From the NCBI RefSeq assembly GCF_009557455.1, contig NZ_CP045651.1, positions 1,240,001 to 1,304,000 on the forward strand: a DNA stretch of 64,000 bases. Reading direction: 5' to 3'. Made by a program: the position numbers and the translations under genes. Position 1 is the stretch's first letter; the number at the start of each line of letters is the position of its first letter. This DNA comes from Alistipes sp. dk3624. Its GTDB lineage: Bacteria > Bacteroidota > Bacteroidia > Bacteroidales > Rikenellaceae. Positions 48,813 through 57,842 of this stretch are shown in pieces. The notes below the pieces were generated by a model that saw only the letters and a program-made list of their open reading frames with translations, did not search any database and was not told the origin of the DNA.

Positions 48813-51587
48813 TTATTTCCCGGCCAGGAAATCGAAAGTTCCCGATCCCGCTTCGACCACCACGAAACCGTCGGCCGCATTGACGGACTTCACCGCTGGA
48901 TTCTGCAACAGCGGCTTGCCGCTTTCGGTGACCTTATCGGCCGATGCGGCCGGGATGCGGATGCTGGCCGTCGTATTGGCAGGAATTACGACTTTCCACG
49001 AAAGTCCGTTCTCACCCTTCTTCCAATTGCTTTCGATCGGGCCGTACAGCGATTCGTACGACGCGTTCACCCAATCGAGCCCGTCGGGGAAATAGGGAGC
49101 CATAACGATTTTCTTGAAACCGACCTGCTGCGGATCGCTCTTGATCCCGGCCAGGTTCTCGTAATACCACGTCATCAGGTCGCCCAGCAACATCACGTGG
49201 TTGCCCGAGTTCATCGCCGGATCGGCCGTATCGCCGTTCCACAATTCCCAGATCGTCGTGGCGCCCTTGTCGATCATATAACCCCAACTCGGATAGGTAC
49301 GGTTCGTAGCGATCGTGTAAGCCAGGTCGCCCTTGCCGTGCTCGGTCAGGCCGCGCATCAGGAACTGGATTCCGATCAGGCCGGTGCTGACATGGCTGTC
49401 GAATTCGCCCTGGGTTTTTTCCACGATATTTTCGAACACCTTGCCCTGCAACGAATCGGGGGTCAGATCTTGCATCAGCGACAGGATGTTGGCCGTCACC
49501 GTGTTGTTGGCGTACTGACCGGTTTCGGCATTCAAGAACATCTGGTTATAAGCGCTCTTAATATTGGCGGCGAGCTCCTGGTAAGCCGGAATATCGGCCT
49601 CGTTGCCGCTGATTGCGGCGAATTTGCTCATAATGTTCAACAAACGGTAGTAGAAACTGGTCGCGAGCAGGCGGCCGTCGGTTTTGCGGGCCGGATCGGC
49701 CGAGTGGATCAGTTCCTGGCTTTCGGGAGGCATACACCAGTCGCCGTACACGTCGTTGATAACGACATTATCCTTCATCTGCGTGTCGCGGATGAAATCC
49801 ATCCACTTTTTCATCGAAGCGTAATGCTCCTTGATCGGGCGGCTGTCGCCGTACTGGTTGTACAACATATCGGCCACGCAAATGTAAGCGGCGGGCCAGG
49901 TTACGTTGCCGGAGTGCTGGTCGAACGTCCAGAAAGCCGGAGCCACGTCGGGCACGCAACCGTTTTCGCTCTGGATCTGTTCGATATCCTTCAGCCACTT
50001 TTCGTAAAGCAGCGCATGACGGAACATGAAACTTTCGCCGATGCAACCCATCGCGCGGTCGCCGAGCCATCCCATACGCTCGTCGCGCTGCGGACAGTCG
50101 GTCGGCATACTGCGGTAATTGCCGCGAATACCCCAGAACGCATTGTGGTAAATCTGGTTGATCGTCGAATCGGACGACTCGAACGAACCGACCGTTTCCA
50201 TCCGGTCGTAATTGACTTTCCCTTTGAAATTTTTCAACTCGGGCTTGTAGTTCAGTCCGGTAATCTCTACGAAACGGAACCCGTGATAGGTGAAACGGGG
50301 TTCCCAGCTAAACAGGCCGTCCGACGCAGGCGTATAGATGTCGGTCACGTGCGCGCCGCGCAGGTTGTCCATATACAGGCTGCCGTCGTCCTTCAGCGTT
50401 TCGGAGAAACGCATCTTGATCGGCTTGTCCTTCTGCCCTTTCAGCGTTACGGCCAGCCATCCGACCAGATTCTGCCCCATATCGACGATGTAGGTACTGT
50501 CGTTCAACTGGTTGATCGAAACCGGGTCCACCGTATCCATCGTCATGATGTTCGGATTGCGCTGAGCGACCAATTCGCCTCCCGGAGCGCCTACCTTCCG
50601 GGCCTGCATCCACGCGCTGTCGTCGAAGCCGTTTTCGTTCCAGCCCTTCATCTCATAATTGGCGTTATACTCCTCGCCGTCGAATTCGTTGTTGGCGATG
50701 ATCGGGCCGTTGGTGGTCAGTTTCCAACTGTCGTCGCTGACTACGACCGTTTTCGAACCGTCTTTATAAGTGATTTCCAGTTGTGCCAGCAGCTTCGGGT
50801 AGCCGAACTGACGCAGCGAACCGAGCAAACCGGCAGAAGGATCGCCCAGACGCATCGAGAAATAGCGCCCGTTGCCGAGGATCACCCCGATCGTATTCTG
50901 CTTGTCCTTCAGGAACTCCATCACGTCGAAAACATTGTAGTTGACCGACTTCGTATAGTCGGTAGCCGTCGGTGCGAAGATGTCCTCGTTGATCTTGCGG
51001 CCGTTCAGGTAGCATTCGTAAAAGCCCAGTCCGCTAATGTATAAACGCGCCGAAGCGACGTTCCCTTCCACCGGGAATTCCTTGCGCAGGTAACGGGCGG
51101 CCAGACGGCTGTCGCCGGTCAGGCGATCCGTCGCGTTCAGCGAACTGTCGATCCCGATCCACTGCGCCTGCCAGTCGCCGTCATCGAGCAGCGCCATCGA
51201 CCACTGCGCGGCATCGCTCCACAGCGAGTCGCCCTTATTGGTGGTAATCAGCACCTTCCAGTAGTAATCCTTGCGGGATTCGAGCTGAGATCCCGCGTAA
51301 GGAACGAACGTAGACTGGTCGGACGAAACGACGCCCGAATCCCACACCAGATTTTCCGCTTTGTCGAGATCGGTCTTCGTAGGAGCCACCATGATCCGAT
51401 AGGAAGTCTGCATCACGTCGTCCTGATCGGATTCGATCCGCCATCCGAAACGGGGATGCTGCTCGTCGAGCCCGATAGGGTTCTCCTGCAACTCGACAGT
51501 CAAATCGACGACGCCCGCCGGTTTTTCACCGCAGCCCATAAAAAACAACGCCGCGCAAACCAGTGATAAAAGTTGATTTTTTTTCAT
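48813..51587 (-). CDS. GH78 alpha-L-rhamnosidase lipoprotein, second copy
   Basis: A 924-residue lipoprotein with signal MKKNQLLSLVCAALFFMGCG (Cys 19). Same layout as the GH78 at 22643 but distant in sequence: N-terminal Ig-like domain (ELQENPIGLDEQHPRFGWRI), two beta-sandwiches (LYISGLGFYECYLNGRKINE; EPRFTYHGFRFVEITG), then the (alpha/alpha)6 barrel with the acid Glu in CPQRDERMGWLGD, MGWLGDRAMGCIGE, and the candidate base Glu in TIWELWNGDT, and a C-terminal sheet (YGPIESNWKKGENGLSWKV). Alone in its transcript, with no regulator next to it. Confidence 0.93.
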   Translation of the reverse strand: MKKNQLLSLVCAALFFMGCGEKPAGVVDLTVELQENPIGLDEQHPRFGWRIESDQDDVMQTSYRIMVAPTKTDLDKAENLVWDSGVVSSDQSTFVPYAGSQLESRKDYYWKVLITTNKGDSLWSDAAQWSMALLDDGDWQAQWIGIDSSLNATDRLTGDSRLAARYLRKEFPVEGNVASARLYISGLGFYECYLNGRKINEDIFAPTATDYTKSVNYNVFDVMEFLKDKQNTIGVILGNGRYFSMRLGDPSAGLLGSLRQFGYPKLLAQLEITYKDGSKTVVVSDDSWKLTTNGPIIANNEFDGEEYNANYEMKGWNENGFDDSAWMQARKVGAPGGELVAQRNPNIMTMDTVDPVSINQLNDSTYIVDMGQNLVGWLAVTLKGQKDKPIKMRFSETLKDDGSLYMDNLRGAHVTDIYTPASDGLFSWEPRFTYHGFRFVEITGLNYKPELKNFKGKVNYDRMETVGSFESSDSTINQIYHNAFWGIRGNYRSMPTDCPQRDERMGWLGDRAMGCIGESFMFRHALLYEKWLKDIEQIQSENGCVPDVAPAFWTFDQHSGNVTWPAAYICVADMLYNQYGDSRPIKEHYASMKKWMDFIRDTQMKDNVVINDVYGDWCMPPESQELIHSADPARKTDGRLLATSFYYRLLNIMSKFAAISGNEADIPAYQELAANIKSAYNQMFLNAETGQYANNTVTANILSLMQDLTPDSLQGKVFENIVEKTQGEFDSHVSTGLIGIQFLMRGLTEHGKGDLAYTIATNRTYPSWGYMIDKGATTIWELWNGDTADPAMNSGNHVMLLGDLMTWYYENLAGIKSDPQQVGFKKIVMAPYFPDGLDWVNASYESLYGPIESNWKKGENGLSWKVVIPANTTASIRIPAASADKVTESGKPLLQNPAVKSVNAADGFVVVEAGSGTFDFLAGK

Positions 51588-51625
51588 TTTTGGTTTTGTT
51601 AAGGTTAGTTCGTAAAAATATCGTT

Positions 51626-52624
51626 TTATTTTTTATTTTCCAAAATTCTATCCGCAACGGACTTGCCGGCGCTTCCTTCTTCCAGGAAGCGTTTGGCCAC
51701 GACCACCCGGACGGCGCGGTCGATGATCTCGAACTCGAACGGCGAATATCCGAGCGCTTCGCCGTCAACCTCCAGCGCGATCTCGGGCGACGACTCGATC
51801 CGGATGCGCCTTCCCCGGTTCAGGCTCGTCTTGCTCAACCTGTAAATTTTCCCGTTGAACAGCACCTTGAAATGGAACAGCACCGAGAGCCAGCTCATTT
51901 TGCGAATCACGGTCAGGTCGAACAACCCGTCGTCGGCCACGGCGTCCGGCGTTTGTAACATCCCGCCGCCGTTGTACCTGCCGATCCCGATCGTAGCGCT
52001 GTAAACCAAGTCGTTAACGACCAATTCATCGTCGACATACACCTTGACGCCGGTCGAAGAGTAGCGCAGCAGGGCTTTCAGCGTGCTCCACAGATACAGC
52101 CATTTACCCCGCTTCCCTTCCTCTTTCAGGTGGTTGTAACGACGGTTCACGACGGCGTCGAAGCCCACCCCGGCCACGTTGGCCATATAACGCTCCTGCT
52201 TGTAAGTCGCCTTGTGGTACGAAACCACGCCGACGTCCTGCAAAAAAGAGTGTCCTTCGACGATCGCCCGGATCGCTTCGGAATATTTGCGCGGAATCCC
52301 GAACATCCGGATCCAGTCGTTGCCGGTACCGACGGCGATCACGCCTACCAGCACCTCGGTCGTAGGAACCGCCTTTTGAATAAACAGGCCGTTGACCACC
52401 TCGTGGATCGTCCCGTCGCCGCCGACCACCATGATCTTGCGGAAACCGTTGTTGACCGCCTCGACGGCCAGTTCGATCGCATGGTACTTGCGTTCGGTGA
52501 ACGCATACTCCGGCACGATGTGGTGATCGCGCAATAACTTGCTGATCAGCGGCCAGTCGCTCAGTCCCTTGCCGCTTCCGGCGACGGGATTGACGATGGC
52601 AAACCATTTATCGAACGTCTCCAT
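51626..52624 (-). CDS. Diacylglycerol kinase-type lipid kinase (YegS/BmrU-like)
   Basis: A 332-residue lipid kinase; ATG at 52622-52624 is used (METFDKWFAIVNPVAGSGKG). The nucleotide-binding motif GGDGTIHEVVNG is near residues 66-77, and GTGNDWIRMFGIPR is in place. The C-terminal region (VYVDDELVVNDLVYSATIGI; LFDLTVIRKMS) completes the DAGK fold. It would phosphorylate diacylglycerol or a related lipid at the inner membrane. It follows pepD by 5 bases. Confidence 0.93.
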   Translation of the reverse strand: METFDKWFAIVNPVAGSGKGLSDWPLISKLLRDHHIVPEYAFTERKYHAIELAVEAVNNGFRKIMVVGGDGTIHEVVNGLFIQKAVPTTEVLVGVIAVGTGNDWIRMFGIPRKYSEAIRAIVEGHSFLQDVGVVSYHKATYKQERYMANVAGVGFDAVVNRRYNHLKEEGKRGKWLYLWSTLKALLRYSSTGVKVYVDDELVVNDLVYSATIGIGRYNGGGMLQTPDAVADDGLFDLTVIRKMSWLSVLFHFKVLFNGKIYRLSKTSLNRGRRIRIESSPEIALEVDGEALGYSPFEFEIIDRAVRVVVAKRFLEEGSAGKSVADRILENKK

Positions 52625-52629
52625 AACCT

Positions 52630-54093
52630 TTACGATCTGAACGGTACATTGCGGAGCGTGGCCAGCAGATACTGCCAGAAACGGCCGACCGACGCGACGT
52701 TCACTTTTTCGTCGGGCGAATGCGGGTGCAGGATCGTCGGGCCGAACGAAATCATATCCAGCGCAGGGTAATTCGTACCGATGATCCCGCACTCCAGTCC
52801 GGCATGGATGGCCGTAACGACCGGTCGGCGACCGAACAGCGACTCGTACGACGCGATCATCGTATGCAGAATCGGCGAATCCGGATTCGGATTCCAGCCG
52901 TCGTAACCGCCCTCGAGCGCGACTTCTGCTCCCGCGAGTTCGAATACCCCGGCGATCCGGTCGCCCAGATCGGCCTTTTCGCTATCGAGCGAGCTGCGTA
53001 ACAGGCAGTGCACCAGAATCTCCCCGCTTCCGGCGGTGACCCGGGCCAGGTTGGACGAAGTCTGTACCAGCCCCGGCATCGACGGATTCATCCGGATTAC
53101 GCCGTCGGGACATCCGCGTACGGCCCGGATCAATTGCCGTTGCGATTGCGGGTCGATCAGCGAATCGGGCCGCCGGGCATCCGTAATCCGAACGGTCACC
53201 GCATCGTCGACGCCCCGGAACTCCTCTTTCAACACCGATTCGAGACCGGCGGCCAGCGTCCGAAAAACATCCGAGACAGCGTCCGGAACGACAACCGTCG
53301 CCGTCGCCTCACGCGGAATGGCATTGCGCAGGCCGCCGCCGTCGACCGACGCCAACCGCAAGCCGCACTCCCGCTCGCACTTTCTCAACAGCCGGAACAA
53401 AATCCGATTCGCATTGCCGCGTCCCAGATGGATATCGATGCCCGAATGTCCACCTTTCAAACCGCCTACCGCAATCCAGAAAGCCTTATATCCTTCAGGA
53501 ACAATATCTTCACGATACGTCATGCGCACCGAAGCATCCAAACCGCCAGCGCATCCGACATACAGTTCGCCCTCCGTCTCGGAATCCAGGTTAACCAGTA
53601 TCTCGCCGTCGAGCATTCCGCCTTTCAGACCGCGGGCCCCGTCCATGCCGGTCTCCTCGGTCGCGGTGATCAGCGCTTCCAACGGCCCGTGCACGACGTC
53701 CTCAGACTCCATAACGGCCAAAATCGCAGCAACTCCGATCCCGTTGTCGGCTCCGAGCGTCGTTCCGTCGGCCCTTACCCATTCGCCGTCGACACGGACT
53801 TCGATGGGATCTTTCGTAAAATCGAACCGCTTGTCGCCGTTTTTCTGCGGAACCATGTCCATGTGCGCCTGCAGAATGATCCCCTTGCGGGACTCCATGC
53901 CCGGCGTAGCCGGTTTGCGCAGGATCACGTTCCCGGCATCGTCGACCGTACAGGCGATGCCGTGCGTCCGCGCTTCGGCGACCAGATACGCCCGAATCGC
54001 CTCCTCGTGCCGCGACGGACGCGGCACACGAGCGATCTCGGCGAATTTTTCCCACACCTCGCGGGGCGAAAGCCCATCCAGATTCGTATTCAT
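52630..54093 (-). CDS. pepD: Aminoacyl-histidine dipeptidase (PepD)
   Basis: A 487-residue M20-family zinc dipeptidase. Metal and catalytic residues are in ILQAHMDMVPQ (His, Asp), LGADNGIGVAA (Asp), TATEETGMDGARGL (Glu pair), LVNLDSETEGE (Asp) and the final FGPTILHPHSPDEKVN (His). The lid domain spans about 205-395 (IHLGRGNANRILFRLLRKCE). It breaks down Xaa-His and other dipeptides. It lies 5 bases before the lipid kinase gene on the same strand. Confidence 0.93.
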   Translation of the reverse strand: MNTNLDGLSPREVWEKFAEIARVPRPSRHEEAIRAYLVAEARTHGIACTVDDAGNVILRKPATPGMESRKGIILQAHMDMVPQKNGDKRFDFTKDPIEVRVDGEWVRADGTTLGADNGIGVAAILAVMESEDVVHGPLEALITATEETGMDGARGLKGGMLDGEILVNLDSETEGELYVGCAGGLDASVRMTYREDIVPEGYKAFWIAVGGLKGGHSGIDIHLGRGNANRILFRLLRKCERECGLRLASVDGGGLRNAIPREATATVVVPDAVSDVFRTLAAGLESVLKEEFRGVDDAVTVRITDARRPDSLIDPQSQRQLIRAVRGCPDGVIRMNPSMPGLVQTSSNLARVTAGSGEILVHCLLRSSLDSEKADLGDRIAGVFELAGAEVALEGGYDGWNPNPDSPILHTMIASYESLFGRRPVVTAIHAGLECGIIGTNYPALDMISFGPTILHPHSPDEKVNVASVGRFWQYLLATLRNVPFRS

Positions 54094-54128
54094 AAAAACC
54101 CGTTTTATCTAAGCTCTCCGAACAAACC

Positions 54129-55082
54129 TCAGCGCAGCCGTGCCAGCATGTTCTTTACATTATTTTCGATCCGCGAAGTGATATCGGCCGCTTCGTCCTT
54201 GACGAATTGCTCGCCGGTGATCTTCTCGTACAGCTCGATGTACCGGTCGCTGACGCTCCCGATGAACTGGTCGGTCATCTGCGGAACCTGCTGTCCGGGC
54301 TTCCCCTGGAAACCGTGGTCCATCAGCCATTCGCGGACAAACTCCTTCGACAACTGACGCTGCGGCTCGCCTTTCGCAAAACGTTCCTCGTAACCGTCGG
54401 CATAGAAATAGCGCGAACTGTCCGGCGTATGAATCTCGTCGATCAGGTAGATCTCGCCGTCCTTCTTGCCGAATTCGTACTTCGTATCGACCAGGATCAG
54501 GCCGCGCTCGGCAGCCATCTTGCTTCCGCGATCGAACAACGCCAACGCGTATTTTTCGAGCATTTCGTAATCGGCCTTCGAAACCAGTCCTTTGGCGATG
54601 ATCTCCTCTTTCGAAATATTCTGATCGTGCTCGCCGATCTCGGCCTTGGTCGTCGGCGTGACGATCGGGTGCGGGAAACGCTGGTGTTCGCGCATTCCGT
54701 CCGGAATGGGCACGCCGCAGATCTCCCGGGCGCCGGCTTTGTAATCCCGCCACGAACTGCCGGTCAGGTAAGCGCGCACGATCATCTCGACCGGAAACGA
54801 GTCGCAGCGGTAACCGACCGTCACCATCGGATCGGGCGAAGCGATTTTCCAGTTCGGGCAGATATCGGACGTGGCGTCGAGAAATTTCGACGCGATCTGG
54901 TTCAGCACCTGTCCTTTGTAGGGAATCCCTTTCGGCAGGACGACGTCGAACGCCGAAATCCGGTCGCTCACGACCATCACCAAATACTGGTCGTCGATAT
55001 TGTAGACATCACGTACCTTTCCTTCATACAGGCTCTTCTGCCCGTCAAACCGGAAATCGGTTTTTACGATTGCTTTTGTCAT
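54129..55082 (-). CDS. purC: Phosphoribosylaminoimidazole-succinocarboxamide synthase
   Basis: A 317-residue SAICAR synthetase of purine synthesis, the longer form. Motifs: [59 protein letters not shown] and [20 protein letters not shown] with [12 protein letters not shown]. It lies 26 bases after phoH on the same strand. Confidence 0.96.
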   Translation of the reverse strand: MTKAIVKTDFRFDGQKSLYEGKVRDVYNIDDQYLVMVVSDRISAFDVVLPKGIPYKGQVLNQIASKFLDATSDICPNWKIASPDPMVTVGYRCDSFPVEMIVRAYLTGSSWRDYKAGAREICGVPIPDGMREHQRFPHPIVTPTTKAEIGEHDQNISKEEIIAKGLVSKADYEMLEKYALALFDRGSKMAAERGLILVDTKYEFGKKDGEIYLIDEIHTPDSSRYFYADGYEERFAKGEPQRQLSKEFVREWLMDHGFQGKPGQQVPQMTDQFIGSVSDRYIELYEKITGEQFVKDEAADITSRIENNVKNMLARLR

Positions 55083-55108
55083 GTTTGTTTCGATTTATAT
55101 GTTTCGAG

Positions 55109-56068
55109 TCATTCTTTCTCGGAGTTGCCGGCATGTCGTTCGAAGGCTTCCACGATGTGCTTTACCAGCCGGTGACGGATGATGTCGCGGTTGTCGAATG
55201 CGACGATCCCGATACCGTCGATCCCTTTCAGCATCTCCACAACGGGCATCAGACCCGAATCGCTACGCCGCGGCAGGTCGATCTGCGTGATGTCGCCGGT
55301 AACGATAAACCGGGCGTTGCGCCCCATGCGGGTCAGGAACATTTTGATCTGGGCGACCGTCGTATTCTGCGCTTCGTCCAGGATGACGAAAGCGTTGTCG
55401 AGCGTCCGCCCGCGCATATAGGCCAACGGCGCAATCTGCACCGTGCCGTCTTCCACGTATTTACCGAGTTTCGCTGCCGGAATCATGTCGTTCAACGCAT
55501 CGTACAGCGGCTGTAAGTAAGGATCGAGTTTCTCCTTCATGTCGCCGGGCAGAAAACCGAGCTTTTCGCCGGCTTCCACGGCGGGACGCGTCAGAATGAT
55601 GCGTTTCACTTCGCGGTTCTTCAGCGCCCGAACCGCCAGCGCGATCGCCGTATAAGTCTTGCCCGAACCGGCCGGGCCGATGGCGAAAATCAGGTCGTTG
55701 CGGTCGTACAGGTTCAGCAGGCGCTCCTGGTTGACGGTGCGCGCCCGGACGACCAGGCCGTTGTTGCCGTAGACGATCACATGCTGGTCTTCCGGATCGT
55801 CCTGCACCGCAGAGAGTCCCCCGTCGTAAATCTGGTCGATCACCTGCGGGGATATATGGCCGTAACGCTCGTAATAAGCCAGCAGTTCGGCAAGCTTCTT
55901 GTCGAACCGCACGATCTCGCTCTCCTCCCCCATCACCTTGATGGCGGAACCGCGCGCCACGATTTTCAGTTTCGGAAATTTACCGCCGATTTTTTCGATG
56001 TTGGCATCGGCGAGGCCGTAAAACTCCACCGGGTCGATCCCTTCGAGAAGAATTACTTTTTCGGTCAT
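55109..56068 (-). CDS. phoH: PhoH-family ATPase
   Basis: A 319-residue YbeZ/PhoH protein. The N-terminal part (KVILLEGIDPVEFYGLADAN) carries a KH-like RNA-binding region; the ATPase has Walker A FAIGPAGSGKTYTAIALAVR near residues 130-149 and Walker B AFVILDEAQNTTVAQIKMFL, then GDITQIDLPRRSDSGL. It probably acts with YbeY in rRNA and RNA metabolism. purC follows, and the beta-barrel gene precedes it by 13 bases. Confidence 0.93.
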   Translation of the reverse strand: MTEKVILLEGIDPVEFYGLADANIEKIGGKFPKLKIVARGSAIKVMGEESEIVRFDKKLAELLAYYERYGHISPQVIDQIYDGGLSAVQDDPEDQHVIVYGNNGLVVRARTVNQERLLNLYDRNDLIFAIGPAGSGKTYTAIALAVRALKNREVKRIILTRPAVEAGEKLGFLPGDMKEKLDPYLQPLYDALNDMIPAAKLGKYVEDGTVQIAPLAYMRGRTLDNAFVILDEAQNTTVAQIKMFLTRMGRNARFIVTGDITQIDLPRRSDSGLMPVVEMLKGIDGIGIVAFDNRDIIRHRLVKHIVEAFERHAGNSEKE

Positions 56069-56081
56069 CCGCGTACAGGAT

Positions 56082-56699
56082 TTAGAACAGGTAGCTAATG
56101 TTCAACTGCCACTGATTCATGCTCGTCTTGTAAGTGCGGGCCTGCTGCTCGCCCTTGACCACGGTGAGCTCCGGCTTTTTGAACTGGCCGCCGTAACGCA
56201 TATCCACGTTGACGCGCCCGAATTCGACGCCGCCGCCCAGTTGATAACCGACCAACGATTTTGCGAGTTCGGTATTGATCGCCGCCGAAGTATTTTTCAA
56301 CTTGTTGCCGGTATCGTTCATCAGCGTGAAAACGGGGCCGGCAAACAACCGCACAAATGCGATTTTCCACCCCACGAGGATCGGCAGCTCAATGTTGTTC
56401 ACTTTTACCTTCGTCGTGGCGCCGTCCTCCATATCCATCGTAAAGCGATGCTTGGCATAGTTCAACTCCGGTTGTATATACAACATCGGAAAATTGATCC
56501 TGGCCACGAAGCCGAACTGATAACCGAAATCCTTATCGGCCGAAAACACGCCGAGCACCTCGTCTTTCGAAGCGTGAAGACTCTGGCTCTGGATACCGGC
56601 CTTGATCCCGAAACGAATCGGGCCTTTGGCCCCGGCATTGTTCGTTATTCCGCATAAAATCAATGCGATCGCAGTCGTGAGCAAACACCTTTTCTTCAT
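56082..56699 (-). CDS. Outer-membrane beta-barrel protein (PorT-like)
   Basis: A 205-residue protein using the ATG at 56697-56699 (or the ATG at 56706-56708), because the promoter box at 56729-56736 excludes the first open codon. Signal peptide: CLLTTAIALILCGITNNAGA. Then alternating strands typical of an eight-stranded OMP_b-brl (IRFGIKAGIQSQSLHASKDE; YQFGFVARINFPMLYIQPEL; YQLGGGVEFGRVNVDMRYGG), ending in NQWQLNISYLF with a terminal Phe as outer-membrane proteins require. Function unknown. The gene leads into phoH. Confidence 0.88.
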   Translation of the reverse strand: MKKRCLLTTAIALILCGITNNAGAKGPIRFGIKAGIQSQSLHASKDEVLGVFSADKDFGYQFGFVARINFPMLYIQPELNYAKHRFTMDMEDGATTKVKVNNIELPILVGWKIAFVRLFAGPVFTLMNDTGNKLKNTSAAINTELAKSLVGYQLGGGVEFGRVNVDMRYGGQFKKPELTVVKGEQQARTYKTSMNQWQLNISYLF

Positions 56700-56728
56700 A
56701 GATTGCATATTTACACCGTTAAACATTT

Positions 56729-56736
56729 CAAAGGTA
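56729..56736 (-). promoter_or_regulatory. -7 promoter box of the beta-barrel gene
   Basis: CAAAGGTA on the plus strand is TACCTTTG on the minus strand, about 30 bases before the start. Confidence 0.55.
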
Positions 56737-56866
56737 GAAAAAATTTCAGGAACTTTTTTCAATTTATTCCGACAATGAGAAATAACCGTCGAAAATACGA
56801 CGAAAACAGTCTTTTCAACAAATCGGAATTTTCCGCATCCGATAACGAAATCCGGAATAAAAATCG

Positions 56867-56874
56867 TAAATTTG
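56867..56874 (+). promoter_or_regulatory. -7 promoter box of the DUF6624-like gene
   Basis: TAAATTTG matches TAnnTTTG and lies 27 bases before the ATG at 56901. It makes starts further upstream unlikely. Confidence 0.55.
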
Positions 56875-56900
56875 GAAACACCATCAAACCGGATCGACCG

Positions 56901-57842
56901 ATGAAAAAAAAGTTATTGATTTTACTGGGCGTCCTGACGACCCGATGCATTGCAGCCGGGCAACCAACCGGCTGCGAACCTTACGAAGTTTTGCAGCGCC
57001 GGGCTGATTCTTTGTTTCTATCCGGAAATTATCAATCTTCCAGCGAAATTTTCGAACGGATCCTTTCTACGAAACAGAGGCAAAACAAGGATTTTTATAA
57101 CGGAGCCTGCGCCGCTGCCCTGGTCGGAGATACGGCAACCGCTTTCGAGCGGTTGAACCGGCTACTATCCGAAAACAAACGGTGGTACTCCGTGCGGATG
57201 CAGGATGACCCGTACCTGGTCTCGCTGCATCGAGACGAACGTTGGAAAACGCTGATCGAAACAATGGAAAAACGTAGAGCGAAGGCTGAAGCGAATTTCG
57301 ACAAACCATTACGAAAGGAGCTGCTGGAAATTTTCAACGAAGACCAACGGATCAGAAGAGAATTTATCGAAGCCCGCAATCCGCTACATCCCGATCCCCA
57401 AAAAGCGGATAGTCTCGCCCGGGAGATGCGAATCACTGATAGCCTGAATCAAAGCAAAATCATTCGGATACTCGATACCCAGGGATGGGTCGGCAAAGAC
57501 AAAGTGGGCAATGCGACGAAGGCCTTCTTCATCGTCCTCCAACATGCCAGCACGGATATCCAGAAAAGATACCTGTCCCTGGCGCGCAAAGCCGCGAAAC
57601 GGAAGGATATTTCCGGGGTACAGCTCGGTATGCTAGAAGACCGCATCGCCGTTTCCGAAGGACGGAAACAAAAATACGGTTCCCAAATCATCACAGATGA
57701 AAACGGTATCCAACGCATCGCCCCGCTCAAGGATCCGGCCCGAGTTGACCGGTGGCGAAAATCAGCTGGATTTTCGCCGCTGTCGGACTATATCAGACGG
57801 ATGGAATTGGAATGGGGCTCTCGGATCGAACGTTCCGAATAA
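56901..57842 (+). CDS. Secreted TPR-like protein with a DUF6624-type domain
   Basis: A 313-residue protein started at ATG 56901, just after the promoter box. A signal-like segment opens it (LLILLGVLTTRCIAAG). Residues about 20-115 look like a TPR-type helix array (VLQRRADSLFLSGNYQSSSE; CAAALVGDTATAFERLNRLL). From about 130 the sequence fits DUF6624: ELLEIFNEDQRIRREFIEAR, RILDTQGWVGKDKVGNATKA, FFIVLQHASTDIQKRYLSLA and LEDRIAVSEGRKQKYGSQII. Function unknown. It ends exactly where the convergent cardiolipin synthase gene ends, with no base between the two stop codons. Confidence 0.75.
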   Translation: MKKKLLILLGVLTTRCIAAGQPTGCEPYEVLQRRADSLFLSGNYQSSSEIFERILSTKQRQNKDFYNGACAAALVGDTATAFERLNRLLSENKRWYSVRMQDDPYLVSLHRDERWKTLIETMEKRRAKAEANFDKPLRKELLEIFNEDQRIRREFIEARNPLHPDPQKADSLAREMRITDSLNQSKIIRILDTQGWVGKDKVGNATKAFFIVLQHASTDIQKRYLSLARKAAKRKDISGVQLGMLEDRIAVSEGRKQKYGSQIITDENGIQRIAPLKDPARVDRWRKSAGFSPLSDYIRRMELEWGSRIERSE